A stretch of DNA of 64,000 nucleotides from Ochotona curzoniae (GCF_017591425.1 NW_024464918.1:20550001-20614000); one strand, 5' to 3'; counted from the stretch's first letter, positions 33,578 to 46,700 are shown. Numbers and translations are program-made. The notes: generated by a model from the letters alone, not told the origin.

Positions 33578-36500
33578 GAGGACACACTTATTTACTGTTC
33601 AAAATTATGCCATGTAGCTCTCTTTGGGTCCTTTTAACATGTATTTATGGAACATCTACTAATTATGAAACACTAAATAGAAAATACAGAAAAATCAATC
33701 AAAGTATGATCTTGCTTTTATCCTAAGCTAAACATTTAACCAAGGACAGAGGCATATACACAAATGATACGAAGCAGAGAGCAGGAATGGAGCAAGAACT
33801 TATCTGACACTGAATTTAAAGTAATTGCCTCAAGTTTGTAATTGGAAACTACCCATTCAGTCCACGAATGTGTCACACTGAGCAGAAGCAGGTCAGGAAA
33901 CAAAGCTATGCAAGCAGGAGTGAATGGAAATCCATTTACTCCTGAAAGAACAATTATAGAAAGAAATGCATCTCTTCAATTGTGCACATATTACAAACTT
34001 GGTATTCATCCTTCCTCAATTCACATTTCCCAGCACTGTGCTTCCTGCTCTGTAGAAGTGGGGTATTAGGGATGCTTCACATAGCTGACACTCCGTGGAG
34101 AACTCTAACCTGGTCTAAGACTGCTCAACTTCCAAAGCCAAGGAATAGTCCCAGGTTCAGCACTCCATCTGGGGACTCCTTGCCTCGTGTACCCAACAAT
34201 GGCTCTGAGGCACCCAGTGCTTCCGAATCAGTGCAAGCATCCTGCCTCTACCATGCGGGAACATTTTAGTCCTTTCCATGTTAATTTATGAAGATACGAT
34301 TCCATAAAGATTTTAAAAGCTAATAGGATAATTGTTCTGCATCTAAACATTCCTGTACTCTGAGTCAGTCAGATTCCAGCCTATTTTACAATCATTAGAG
34401 AAAGTGAAAGTGACAGGATATATATTTTTGTTGCAACAGCGTTTGCTTTCTGGTTTGTGTCTACAGTTAAGTTTAGACACAGCATCAGTCCTGTTTCCAT
34501 TCAGAGGGTAAATGGGTCAGTGCTGCCTTGGACAACGCAAGGGATGCATGGAACCCGTTCTCCCTGATGTGCAATGAGCTAGTAAGAGCTTCAAGTAAGA
34601 GCTAAGGGAAAATAGTGTGTCCTTTTTCGCTTCTTCTCCATCAGCAATTCTTTAATTTGACCAGCACCTGTGCTTTACCAAAGCCTTAGAACAAACCAAA
34701 ACATTTAAGACTTTGAACATGACGGGAGTTGTAATTGAGCTTTATAAAATGCACTCAGAGTACCAAGTAGGAATAGGTATCATTAACGTCTCACAGAGAA
34801 GCCGGAAAGGCAATCTTCCGGATCCTGCAGGCCTCCGTAAGAGGGGGCTGCGAGCTTGGAGGGAGGAGGCAGAGAGAGAGCAGGCAGGGGGCTGGCTCCA
34901 GATGCCTATGGCAGCAGCTGGCTCTTTCAAATTCCTTTCCTGCACGGATGTCACACAAATACAGCACGAATACAACAGCCACACGTTCCAAGTGCTGCTG
35001 GGTGCAATTGTTAGGTACTGTTATATTCCAACAACCAAAGAAGCCACTTATTTTCCTAAGAGCCCTACTCAATTTAGAGATCATCGCAGGAAAGGGTTGT
35101 GTTGGAAAAGACATTCTAGCATAAGTGCCCACACTATCAAATGCCAGATCCGTGAAAGCTTTGAAGAATTAACTTTGTAGTTACTAAACAGACCTCAACA
35201 ATTTGCCCAGCTTACTGTCTGATGCAGTTCACTTGAAGCATGTATTTCCTAGAGAATGTTCTAGGAGTGTGTGTGTTTGGGGCACTATTTGGTCATTGCT
35301 GTTTTTCCAGCGCACTGATTATGCTCCTGCTTTTATTTATGCAAATGTACCCATGATTTTGGCAGTGGGCAGATGCTTTGTGTAAATATCAGTAACAAAC
35401 ACACATCCATCCATCCTGCTGCCCTCCTGACATTGCTTCTCTGCCAGAGAAAAGCACACACAGGGCACTTGCGCACCTCCTATGCTTGCCTTCTGCTGAG
35501 AACCAACTCCATACCTAGCAAACCAGAATAAATGAATCAATGAAAACAATATCTCATACTTCTGTTTCTCCAGCATGTGGTATTCAAGAGTCATTTCTCC
35601 TTTTCTGGTATTGTAAAGATAACGAGATCTTCTCAATGAAAGCTCATTTAAAGGAGAGAAGTCATCAGGTGGCCAGCCCGTGCTCAACCCCATGCTTGTC
35701 CTAACGGGCTCATAGAGAAATGACCTCAGTTTCCGGGTTGCTCTGCTACATTCTCTGTTGTGCTGTATCCAGACTGCATGGCCCAGTCTAGTGCTAACTG
35801 TATGTGCACATCATCTGCCTCTGGTCCCTAGTGGTCTCCCTCCTCATGTTCCTATAATCCCTGTGACGTAACACATAGCCAGCCTGGCTATCAAGGTCAT
35901 TGACTCCTGTCTGCCTCCAGTAGGAAAACCTCCGGGCTCCTTCCACCCTGCCCCCGAGCCCCTGGCTCAGAGTTGGGTATGACGCCTGCTGCATCTTGGT
36001 TCCTTTCCTTGCTTCTGAGTCATTCCTGTCTGCCCTCCTTTCAGCATCATCGTCTCTCGTTCCTCCTCCAACTCCTTTCAGATATGAAAACCAAAGGTAG
36101 AAATCTAAGATATGAGTTTCTGTATCGTATTTGCTCTCAAGGGTAGAGTCCTCAGCTCTTCTCTGATGAATGGCAATAGGAGAGTTTGTGCATCTGGCTT
36201 TTTTAAGAGTGGAAATCCACTAGGACTCACACCCACAACCAGTCATAGGCACCAAATATCATCTTCCCACACTCATCTTATTGCCCACAGCCACAGTGAG
36301 TTCTCTCGCATGCCTGTTCTGAAAAAACATCATCAACTTAGTTAACTCATGAGCATGACATAGCACAAATTTTGGTCTCTAGACCCAACTGATCTCATTT
36401 ATACACAACCAGGAACAAGGTGATCCCTGCTGCACACCAAGATAGGTGTGTCTGCCTCCTAGGATGTTGGTCAGTCTGTATGACAACAGGCATCCAGCAG

Positions 36501-37325
36501 GTAGAATACTTCCCAGCACTTGCTAAGTATTTGGTGAACACTCGGCATTGCTGTTCTTGCTCTAGGTCTGTCATACCCCTCCCCTGCTGAAGGTCTCTTT
36601 CCTGAGATGACTTCCCCTACATAAGCGTCTCCTAGGTCTGGGGAAGTGAAGCTCACTGCCTTCTGACGTGAACGTGCCGTCTATTCCCATCTCCTAGGCA
36701 CAACAGCAGCACAAAGTTGGGCTTTTCCATAAGGCCTACTGTGTGGTTTCTGGTTTCCAAACTGAAGCCAGAATGGCACTGCTGTCATCCTACAACTTTA
36801 AGCAGATTGCAACTAAACCATACTCCTTCCTCACCCTCAAACTTAAGGTACACATAGGTTTGAGGCGATTTCAGAAAGCGCACCTGCTTCCTGTCAAGAA
36901 TAGCATTTGTGTAAAACAAAAGGATCCCTTCCGTTTCTTTCGGATGTGAAGGAGAGAAATGCAGGCACCACGTCCCTGAGGCTGGAGACACACGTTCCTG
37001 TCTCTCCTGTCTTCCTCATTTACTTTCTGATCATCTCTCTTATAAGTGTGTGCTTTTCTCTCTTTGAGAGTCTGAGGAAATGCTATCAAGCCTGACTACA
37101 TTCTATTTTCCTGGTAATTCCAGACAAAAACAATGAAGATATAGTTCAGTCTGAACCAGGACATCCCAGAGATTGAGCTAGCACCAATACAGTTTTCTAT
37201 TAGTTGGCATCCATTTGGGGAATCATTTATCTACAAAAACTATTTGTGTACATAAAACTGCCTTTTCTGAATTTCATTTTAATAAACATTCCATATTTCA
37301 CCTTGAAAGGTTCAAATTCAGTTTG
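33578..37325. other. Long unique stretch, no gene recognised
   Basis: About 3.7 kb without identifiable transposons. The 155-codon frame at 34713-35180 has no recognisable domain and no splice or poly(A) context. 34560-35390 has few repeats and includes an octamer-like ATGCAAAT at 35339-35346. It is a reasonable candidate for a conserved non-coding element, but this cannot be tested here. Confidence 0.5.
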
Positions 37326-37329
37326 CTGC

Positions 37330-37575
37330 TCTCAGCATTTATTGAATGTCTCGTACATTAAAGATTCTGGTTAGGGGCACAGTGTGATATGAATGATAAG
37401 TGCTATCTGTGTGTGCACCACATTGTCATTTTCAAAGTGCTTTCACACTGATGAGCAACATTCCCAAGACCCCACGCTTGGAGAAAACATCCTCATTACC
37501 ACTACTCCCGTGTGTGATCAAACCAAGGCTCAGAAAGATCACAGATCTCAGAGTCCATCCCAAACTCACCCATGC
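37330..37575 (-). mobile_element. Probable MIR remnant, antisense
   Basis: CAGCATTTATTGAATGTCTC, CAAAGTGCTTTCACAC, ATCCTCATTACCACTACTCC and CCAAGGCTCAGAAAGATCAC follow the order of the reverse complement of MIR ('atttattgagcgct...', 'agcgctttacat', 'atccccattttac', 'actgaggctcagagagg'). Highly diverged. Confidence 0.5.
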
Positions 37576-38204
37576 CACCGAAGATTCTCCAACAAACATT
37601 TTTAGATTTTATTTCCAAGACACCCAGATGTTCCATTTTAGCCATCAAGAAATGCTTAGTGAGACATGTCAGTCCAATAAAGACAGATAGGTTTTCACTG
37701 ATATGTAATAATTAACATAGATTTTTTTAAATGGATAGGAATAAGACGAACATCTTGAAATGTGATTGTTGGCTTTAGGCGTTGGTTATACAACCATAGC
37801 TCTCTGCTCATTTCTCATTTTTACTTGTGGAATGTGATGGTTAGTGGTGAATTAAGCCTATAGTTTTAGAAGCTTAACCATATTTTGTAAAACAAAAAAA
37901 AAAGGTAATGGAGGTGGGAAAAATAAGGGAAGGAAATTTTCTTTAAGAAATGAATCTATGAAATTGAAATTTAATAAAAATACTAAAAATTTGTATGATT
38001 CAGAATTTCACACATGATATATCCTAATCAGATTAAGAGAAAATATTATAACATTGAGAGAAACAAAAAGTTTAGAAGATTCAGAAGTTTTATAGAAAGT
38101 GGATTTTTACTTTGATTTGAGGACTAATTTTTATTGTTAAAGCAAGGCATCTTTAGGGAAAAGATTCAGAGTTAATTTGACAAAACTGTTAATTATTTCT
38201 TTAT
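37576..38204. other. AT-rich unique sequence
   Basis: AT-rich with short A runs (for example 37893-37902). No gene. Confidence 0.5.
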
Positions 38205-38526
38205 TGACATGTGTTTTAAATGTATTTGAGAGACAGAAGGAAACAGATGGAGAGGAGTAAAGAGAGGGGACGATTACCCATCTACTCTTTATTCCCAAAA
38301 TGTTCCAAACAGCCAGGACAAAGTCCAACACGGAAGCCCAAGGTCACACTAATCCAGGGATACTGGGTCCCACAAACTTGAGCCAACAGCTGCACTTCTG
38401 AGAATCCGTCTTAACAAGAATCTTGAATGAGAAGCAGAACTGAGACATGGCCCCCAGAACTCTGATGTGGAACACGGGCTCCATAGCTGGCAGGCCGAAT
38501 GCCTGCCTGTAACTCTTACTTCCTAA
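38205..38526 (-). mobile_element. C-SINE, older subfamily, antisense
   Basis: The tail side TATTTGAGAGACAGAAGG is followed by decayed body blocks (CCAGGACAAAGTCCA; GGGTCCCACAAACTTGAGCC). It ends near ACTCTGATGTGGAACACGGG ... TGCCTGCCT, as in older lagomorph C-SINEs. Confidence 0.65.
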
Positions 38527-40924
38527 CAATACTACCTACACTGGGGATCTCAGTGAGTGTGTGGATTGGGGAAAACTAGAGTTGAACTGTAAAAACCCTC
38601 CTCCTGACTTGCCAGTGTATAGAATTTGCTTAATATTTGAGACCTCTCCAAGTGGCGTACCCACCCACAAGCACCTCACCTGTTCTCCATCCTCCATGTC
38701 CACAAAACTGCTAACATTGGTGACATGCCACAATACATCCTTTGAAAGAACCTTTATTTCATATATATGTGTTATAAAAATAATGTCCAGGAAGCTGAGG
38801 GAAGGAAGCTGTCCCACAGGAGGACTAGCTCGACAAGGACATTGTGCTTTGTGCATCATTAGCGATGTCATTTCCAGGTAGTCCAATTTAATCACCGAAA
38901 ATCTTTGCTGACTTTAATTCTGCCAGCAATCTTCCTCTTCCCTCACTTATGTTGCTTTGACAGTAGTCATGTTTTCCCTGCATTTTATTCAAAAAGATGT
39001 GGAAACCATGGACAACCAAGTGATTGGTGATGGCGTATCCAGACTGTAATAAGTTTCCTCACCATTCTCAACAACGATGGTGACCGTGGTGACAATGTCC
39101 TGAGGCATATCTCAAGGATCTGACTACAACGCGACAATTCTACCCATAGACTTTGTTCATACAAGGCACACAATTCCAAACCAGACTACCTTTAGTGGTA
39201 CCCAAAATGTAAAGGAAACAACTAAAAGTCAAGACATGCCATGCAGTTATTGTCTCGTTTGCCTACAAAGTTAGAACTGAGTTATTCATGGCAGATCTAA
39301 TGCCAGCTTTTGAGTTAGCCTGACTGGGACAGTAGCTTCTGCTGACACACGTTATGATGAAAAATAGAACAGCCTAGACAAAGAAAATGTGGATTGTTCC
39401 TGCTTGCTGAATCCAAGGCATTGATGGACCATTCCTGCGGAGGTGTGTCAGGCTAACGTCCAAACGCTGAATAAAGTGCTCAACGAATAAGAGGAAGATC
39501 AACTCTCGAAGAATGAAGAAACGAGTGCGGAAAGCACAAACTGTGTTGACATTCCTATAAGGGATATGGGCAGGAGGCAGCCAAGCTAGGGTGAGAGAGA
39601 TGGTGGCAATGAGAGTGACTGCAAGTTCTAGAACACAGAGGTGAGCAGAATCAGCAACCAGATCGATGCTGCAGAGAGGGCGAGGGGTTCAGACACAGGG
39701 TTTGTGACTAAAGAGGTCACCGCCTACTTCCCAAGCAAAGAATAAGCTAAGAGGGACACGGCGCACGCCCACATTCCTTCTTTGTGCATCTCTGCCAAGT
39801 TATTCCACTTAACCAATAAATGAATTCACTAATCATTGGACACCTTACCATTACTGTGAGAACTCCAGGCATTCCCTGAAGGAAGCCTCGCATGTTCCCA
39901 TCACTCAGAAGATGAACCATGGAGGATGCCGACAAGCTGCTCGGAAGCAGCAAGGGACGCAGTAACATGGAAACCAGTTCACGTGTTGACAAGGTTATCC
40001 AGCTGTCTACATTTTCAACACTTTCTATTTCTTGCAACAGATGCATAATTATAATTCTGCTGTGTGCTCTTTGTATTCCTCATAATTTACTTACTCCTGC
40101 CAGATCAGTGGGATGGTTACCACACGCACTGCATCATCATGTCCCTGAGTTCTGTGAACGTTACAGACCATTCAAACTCTACTTTAAAAAAATACCATTG
40201 ATCAGGGCTTTGAGCAGCCTCTGCGTTCTCATATCCTGGTTTTTGCATAACGTTATTCCTTCTCATTTGTGTGTTAGGTGATCTGTCAAGGATGGCAATA
40301 GTTTATAGTTTTCCCTTTGATCTCCACGACAAGGCTACCATCCTGGACTAATTTTGCCAGGAACAATGATTTACACATGTCAGGGGTGAGTCATGGCATT
40401 ACCCTTTCATTTCTGACTTCCCATATGGGAAACATACATTTTTCCTTGAAATTTGTGAATGATTTAATCAAGTGCATTCCACACTGCATGTCTGCAGTCA
40501 TCCAGTGAATTAAACCTAGCCATTCAAAAACCCAGTTGAGATTTGTACATAATCCTACTGCTGAAGTGATTCAAGACAAAGGCAGAAAGTTTCAAGTACA
40601 ACAAAGCGTAGCTTGTTAAATGTCATTTAAGACATGCAAACAGGAGCAAGAGCAGTGCCCTGGGCGGCAGAGAAAGTGCACACTTTGGTATTTTGCAATT
40701 TCCTCTGTAGACTCCTTCATTCTGTGAATACATCCAAAGTCTTGCTCCTGTCTACAGATGTTGACCGAACTTGAGAACTTGTGTGCAAGCTCAGAACATT
40801 AAACTTCTGAGATGATGTCCCTCAGCAGCGTCATGAAGAAACCCACCTTCCTTCTATGCCCTGGGAGAACACAGAACCTTGTCTTGGGAGTACAGAGTAT
40901 TTAGGTCGACTCTCTAGACACGCA
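38527..40924. other. Unique sequence, no gene recognised
   Basis: Non-repetitive DNA. Frames of 106-120 codons near 38536-38895 and 39919-40281 show no recognisable features. Confidence 0.5.
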
Positions 40925-41215
40925 TGGGTGTGGTGAAGTAGGTTAAGCAGCTTCTTGAGACGCTCACCTGCCATTTGAGATGCTGGTGATTGAGTCCTAT
41001 TTCAGCTTCCTATAGAGCATCCTGGTCACACACATGAGAGCAAGCAAAGCATGGCTCAAGTAACGAGTCCCTTCCACCCTTGAAGGAGACGTGGATGGAG
41101 TTTTGACCTGGTAGAGCCCTGTCTGGCACATACTTTGGGGGAGTGAACCAGAATATAAATTCCCTTTCTTTCTCTCTGATACTCTCTCAAATACATAACT
41201 TAAAGCTAACAAATT
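40925..41215 (+). mobile_element. C-SINE, older subfamily, sense
   Basis: GAAGTAGGTTAAGCAGCTTC and the ATTTGAGATGCTGGTGATTG head, then GGCTCAAGTAACGAGTCCC, TTTGGGGGAGTGAACCAG and a CTCTCAAATACATAA tail match the older C-SINE order. Confidence 0.7.
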
Positions 41216-41426
41216 ATTTATTAATCCTCTAATCAAGAAAGTTCAAAATATGTCAGAGTTGTACCAGTCCCTGTTGTACAGAAGAGCAATTCCTTCTGTA
41301 GAGTAAGGTTTTTGTGTGACAGTCACCTCATGGATCTACTGGACACAAACTGGACACTAGCCACGCACCAGGTAATCCTGTCAATGTTATAGACGTGGAG
41401 CAGATATTCCTCAATATCTAACTTTC

Positions 41427-41788
41427 TTTTTTTTTTTTTAATAGATGCTTTCATTCTTTTTTTTAAAGATTTTTATTTTTATTATTTTTTTATTGGAAAG
41501 GCAGATATACAGAGAGGAGAGACAGAGAGGAAGATCTTCCGTCCGATGATTCACTCCCCAAGTGAGCGCAACGGGCCGATACTATGCCGATCCGAAGCCA
41601 GGAGCCTCTTCCGGGTCTCCCACGCGGGTGCAGGGTCCCAAAGCTTTGGGCCGTCCTCAACTGCTTTCCCAGGCCACAGGCAGGGAGCTGGAAGGGAAGC
41701 GGGGCTGCCGGGATTAGAACCGGCGCCCATATGGGATCCAGGGCGTGCAAGGCGAGGACTTAACGACTTGCGCCACCGTGCCGGGCCC
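41427..41788 (-). mobile_element. Young C-SINE with target-site duplication, antisense
   Basis: A full-length, little-diverged copy read from 41788 leftwards: head GGGCCCGGCACGGTGGCGCA, body, then an A-rich tail with two T-runs on the plus strand. The pol III A box (TGGCGCAAGTCG, 41764-41775 complement) and B box (GGTTCTAATCC, 41711-41721 complement) are both recognisable. It is flanked by identical 14-bp direct repeats AATATCTAACTTTC at 41413-41426 and 41789-41802, the hallmark of LINE-mediated insertion. Possibly polymorphic in the population. Confidence 0.97.
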
Positions 41789-41802
41789 AATATCTAACTT
41801 TC

Positions 41803-43374
41803 AACAATGGCAGCCTCTTCCTATCTCACTCATTTCATCTCTCCATCAGAAGCAACTTCTCGATTGCTTTATTTTCTCATCTTAAGCTCTTTTTCCTTTT
41901 GTAGAAATGTCTCCCACGTGTAGCTGCCTGGAACTCCAGGCAAAGGGCAGATGTGTTTTCAGTTTCAGCCACATGCCACTCATCATACTGCATGGATATA
42001 TTCAGTCTAGACGTCCACACTGCAGGACACGATCATGCTTCCCTCTAACACTGGGCTCACTTCCAGCCTTGCTGCTTTCTCTTTTCCAGGACAAACTCAC
42101 CACGCCTTGCGCTATTGTTTTCCAGCTGCATTCATGTGGGTGTGATGCTTCCGGAAGCCTGAGGTCCCAGGGTGGTATTGTCTGAGGCAAACGCTCAGAG
42201 CTTCCTGGAACGGGCCCTGATTCCAGCTGCGTAGTACTGTCACTCGCACTGTATGGTGCACTGCAGCTGCCAGGCCATCTTACCCTTGTTGTTGCTGATC
42301 CTACTAGCTCCAGTCATGAGTTTTAACACTCCACATTCTGCTTGGCATTCAGATGAACTGATCCGAATTTCATGGTTGGGAAACACATCCCTGCAACCTG
42401 GAGTTGTTCCTTGATCTCTGGGCCTTCACTAACATACTGGGTGGAAAGAATCTTCCAGAAGCTTTAGTTTAATTGTAATCCTGTGGAAGGACTGAATAGA
42501 GGGGAGGAGACACAGAGACAAGCAGACCCAATGCAAGCAGCAAAGAAGACAGAATTTCTTGGGTCAGTGATTAGAGGGTATCACATTGCTTCCCCAAGTC
42601 TAATTTCTCTAGGTAAAAACGTGGTAATTCTACAGTGTAGAAACACAGTAGGATAAATGATAGGCTAGTAAGTGTTCTGCTGCCCTCTAGTACAGCATCA
42701 TTCGGAGATGCTGTAATTTTTTCCATTTTATGTAAGAGGAAAGTTATCAAGTGTAGCATCAGACAACTGCTCATTACATGTGAGTTTCTCAATTCCCGAA
42801 TTCTTAAGCTAAAATAATACTAGGTACGATGTCATGTCCGAGTTGCTAATTGGATAAAACCCAGCTTAAACTCAATAATACATAACATCTTTGTCAATAG
42901 GAACAAAAAAATGTCAGCCAAAACATGGGTTTGACATCAAGGATAAACAGAACAGTTATGACATGGTTCGTGTTAACTCTGCTCTCGACAAACTGTTAAG
43001 TAGGAAGGCAGCAATGATGCTGAAGAGTTGAAAGAAAGATTATTATTTTCCAACTATAAACTAAAGGATCCAAATGTAAATAACTGAGTGGACAGTTTTA
43101 TGCAGGAATCACACTCAATGATCCTCATGTACAATTCTAAACTTTCCAAGCCGTGTCCAAGCAGCAGGGACTACTGCCCATCACATGACCCAAGAAACAC
43201 TTTTCTTCCTTCCCACCAAGCTGGATTCCCCTACAAATCCAACAGAGAGAAGCAGCTGTCTCCAAAAGTAGGGCGGGGAAATTGGGACAATTTTGGGACA
43301 AAGTGGTGACTGGCAGGGTAGGGGTGATGGTGTCTGAACTGTGTCTTCCAGAATGCTTAATGGAGACTTGCTGT
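41803..43374. other. Unique sequence, no gene recognised
   Basis: Non-repetitive DNA. No exon or RNA gene recognised. Confidence 0.5.
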
Positions 43375-43698
43375 TTTTGTTTTTTGAAGATTTACTGACT
43401 TATTTTTCTTGGGAAGGCAGATTTACAGAGAAAAAGAGAAACAGATCTTGCACCTGTTGTTTCATTCCCCAAGTGTCTGGAATAGCCAGCTCTGAGCCAA
43501 TCCAAAGCCAGGAGCCAGGAGCTTCTTCTGGATCTCCCATGTGGGTGCAGGGTTCATCCTCTGCTGCTTTCCCAGGCTACATGCAGGAAGCTGGATGGCA
43601 AGTGGAGCAGCCAGGACACAAACCAGTGTCCATATGGGATCCCAGTGTGTGCAAGGTGAGGATTTGGCCACTGAGTCAGTCATTATGCCAGGTCCAGG
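43375..43698 (-). mobile_element. C-SINE, near full length, antisense
   Basis: The tail side GAAGATTTACTGACTTATTT is followed by TTCATTCCCCAAGTGTCTGG, GGATCTCCCATGTGGGTGCA, GCTTTCCCAGGCTACATGCA, CATATGGGATCC and a head end near TTATGCCAGGTCC. Confidence 0.88.
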
Positions 43699-44276
43699 AG
43701 ATCACCTCTTTAAGACACAGGCAGGATGTCAGACTATGGAATCATATGTTAAACAGCAAAACCATTCTGAAGTTGCTGTGTTTCTATTAACTGCACAGAA
43801 GCTTCTGGCCTGGTACAGCCAGGGGTGAGAGGACAGTAACACGACCACATGATGTCATCAGTGGGTCCCCATGGAGCCCTGGATGCATTCAAGGGTCGCA
43901 GCTGGAGGCGGAGTTGTTGGGCTGATTCCTGTCTGTGCTGATCTTCCCCTACAGCGGGTGCTTCAGTTCTCTGATCACACAAAACAGTATGTGCTGGCTT
44001 ATTCATTCTCCACTTCCATTTCTAAATGACCCATGCCAGTACCCACCCTCCCCTTTTCTCCTGCCTTAATTTATTCCATTTCTTTACCTGGGTCATTTGG
44101 GCAAGTTATCTGTATTCAAGAGAAGATCAAACAGCTCAAAGAAAAAACAATGCTACTATATGTCCCATGAGTCGGTGAAGAAATTAATAAGAAAAAATTG
44201 TTTGTGAAGAAATGAAAATAAAACTTTCAGAATCCATGACATGTAGCAAAAACAGTATTGAAAGTGCTACTGGGGA
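43699..44276. other. Unique sequence, no gene recognised
   Basis: Non-repetitive DNA with no gene signal. Confidence 0.5.
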
Positions 44277-44530
44277 CCTGGCAGGGGCCTAGCAGCTAAA
44301 GTCCTCACCTTGAGCTTGTGGCCTAGGAAAGCAGTTGAGGATGGCCCAAAGCCTTGCGACCCTGCACCCGTGTGGGAGACATGGAAGCAGCTCCTGGCTC
44401 CTGGCTTCAGATGGGCTCAGCTCCAGCCACTGCAGCCACACGAGGAGTGAAACAGCTGATGGTTGATCTTTCTCTGTCTCTCCTTCATTTTGTAAATCTG
44501 ACTTTCCAATAAAAATGAATAAATCTTTTA
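44277..44530 (+). mobile_element. C-SINE with internal deletion, sense
   Basis: The head GGCCTAGCAGCTAAAGTCCTC passes directly into CTTGTGGCCTAGGAAAGCAG, skipping about 80 bases including the B-box region. The rest of the body (GATGGCCCAAAGCCTTG; CTCCTGGCTTCAGATGGGCTC) and the AATAAAAATGAATAAATC tail are present. It abuts the L1 fragment to its right. Confidence 0.88.
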
Positions 44531-44930
44531 AAAGTTATCATGGAGATACAAATGAAAACCATGTTGAGATACCATCTAATTCCAGCAAGATTGGCCTGCA
44601 TTCAGAACACCACCTGCTGGTGTGCGAGAGCCGGCCTGTACAACCACTGCGGAAGTCAGTATGGAGCCTGCTTATAGACTTGCAAATAAACCTGCCATAA
44701 GACCCAGCTATCCAGCTTCTAAGAACATACTCAAAAGAAATGAAAACTGCGAATGAGAAGGGGATCTGTAATCCTATATTTACAGCAGCACAATCTACAA
44801 TAGCAAAGACACGGAAACATGTCCATCCAAAGAGGAGAGATTAAAGAAACTGTGTTACATCTATTCCATGGAATATTACTTAGCCATGAAAAATAATGAA
44901 ATATCAATTGCAACTATATGGTCCCCCTTT
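44531..44930 (+). mobile_element. LINE-1 ORF2 3' end remnant
   Basis: GAGATACAAATGAAAACCAT, AAGACCCAGCTATCCAGCTT, TTTACAGCAGCACAATCTAC and CATGGAATATTACTTAGCCA are consecutive L1 ORF2 C-terminal blocks. The copy ends near AAATAATGAAATATC without a visible 3' UTR. Confidence 0.85.
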
Positions 44931-46700
44931 TGTTTGTAGTCCTTGCTACAGCTATCCCTGGCAGGCTTTGGAGTTAGTGTCTTACTTGGATATTATCTGG
45001 AGTTTGGAGTATCTGCAGTTGCACTGGCTCTGAAGGTCCCTAAGTGTGGCTGTATACAAGGAGGTGGGCATGGGAAGAGCTTCCCTGAGCTTGGGCCATG
45101 GGACATCTGCGCAGCCTTTGCTCTTCTACCTGGGCCCTTGGGTCGCTACCTCGGGCCCCTGTGACACAAAGCAATTAAGGTTGTTGTTTGATTGGAATTT
45201 TTGAGGTTAGATGTATTTTTTCACCAGACAAGTTGCAAATGCTAAGACTGATTTCTTTAAATGTATTATACATCACTTCACGTCTACCCAATCCTCACTT
45301 GCTCTAATCCAACCTACATATTTAAGAATTTATGGAATGGAATGCTAAGATTTGAAATGTAGAGGGGCAATGTCCCTGCCTAACGACCACATCGCCGATG
45401 GATTGTAGGCCTGGGTGTGCAGCACAACCTCACAGAAAGGCGTTCTGAGCCTTCGTGTTAACAACTCCTGTCCAAGGACTTACAGACCCCTAGAATACCA
45501 ACCAGCCGATCACAGCAACAGAAAAAGTCCTGCTAAGGAGAAGAGCCTATTGGGATGATGATTGGTTCTATCTTTTTCTTACTTTTCTCATCACATGTAT
45601 TGAACTAGCACTTACTGCTGTGTGTTTTTCCTATTTTGCATTCTTAGAAACACAGTAAGAACAGGACTACATGTTGGTTCCATAGCATACTGAGGCATTA
45701 GTCCAGAAGGGAACATTCAAACAAATTCAACCTATTGGCCTGCCAGGGTTGACGCTGTCATCGCAGTGGTTCATTTTTAATTCTTTAATTCAAACATATG
45801 ATGAGCAAGAGAGTGGCTCTATGTTCTAACCATGACCTTATTGTTTGATTTATTGAGGCTCAGCAGAAAAAAAAAGTCCCACTTAGTGGTGGATAAATCA
45901 TCCAAACTGAATCTTTCAGCTTAATTTGATTTCACTGCAGTCACATAGACATGACAGAAATGAGCTCTACTTTTAAAAAGCAAAAATGACATTATTGCTC
46001 AAAGGGCTTGCAAAGCCATTCTTTTAAAAATGAAGAAAACCTTGCTATTCCTATCAAAGAATTGCTGATTCATTGCTAATGATACATTTTTGCTAAGGAG
46101 ACCTGAATTTCCATCAGTGTAAGACGCAACAGCTTTCCTTTAATTTCTTTGATGAACTTATCCTTCATAGTTTCCAGAGCCAAGGCATGCTAAATGAAAG
46201 AACACTGAGAACGTGGCATGGAGTACAGGAATTGTTTATGCTTCTCCACTTCCTAAGCCAAACGGTGAAGCAAATGTTGAGCTTCTAATGTATCAGAAGT
46301 GCCACTATCCATTAGTGAATGTTTGTGCTGTCTGAAAAGCTACATTTGAGACTATTTATTGAACAGTAGTGCATTCTGTAATTCCCTGGAACCAGATACT
46401 TAAACCATTCAGACAGATCTGAGACCAAGGGTCCATGAACTAAACTCCACATTTCATTCAACTTAAAAGAGCAATGACTGAAAACTCATACTCTCCTAAG
46501 GCATTTGGGTTGAATGAGACGGTGCGAAGCGGTAACCCCGTATTTGAACACACTCTTCTACCACAAGTTGACACTTATCATTGGACTTGGGTTAGGAACG
46601 TATCATGGGAGGCTGAAGAAATGATACAAGGCTGCACCAAATAACAAAAACAGAACCTGACATGCTTAAGGTTCCAGAAACACAAAGTAGACAAACCTAA
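44931..46700. other. Unique sequence, candidate conserved non-coding block
   Basis: 44931-45180 has higher G+C than its surroundings and no match I recognise. 45740-46430 is AT-rich, repeat-free, and looks like typical conserved non-coding sequence; conservation is untested. No gene was recognised. Confidence 0.5.

Noticed and set aside
34713..35180. 155-codon plus-strand frame
   Set aside because: No domain recognised, and no start context, splice sites or poly(A) signal suggest a gene; kept only as part of a possible non-coding block.
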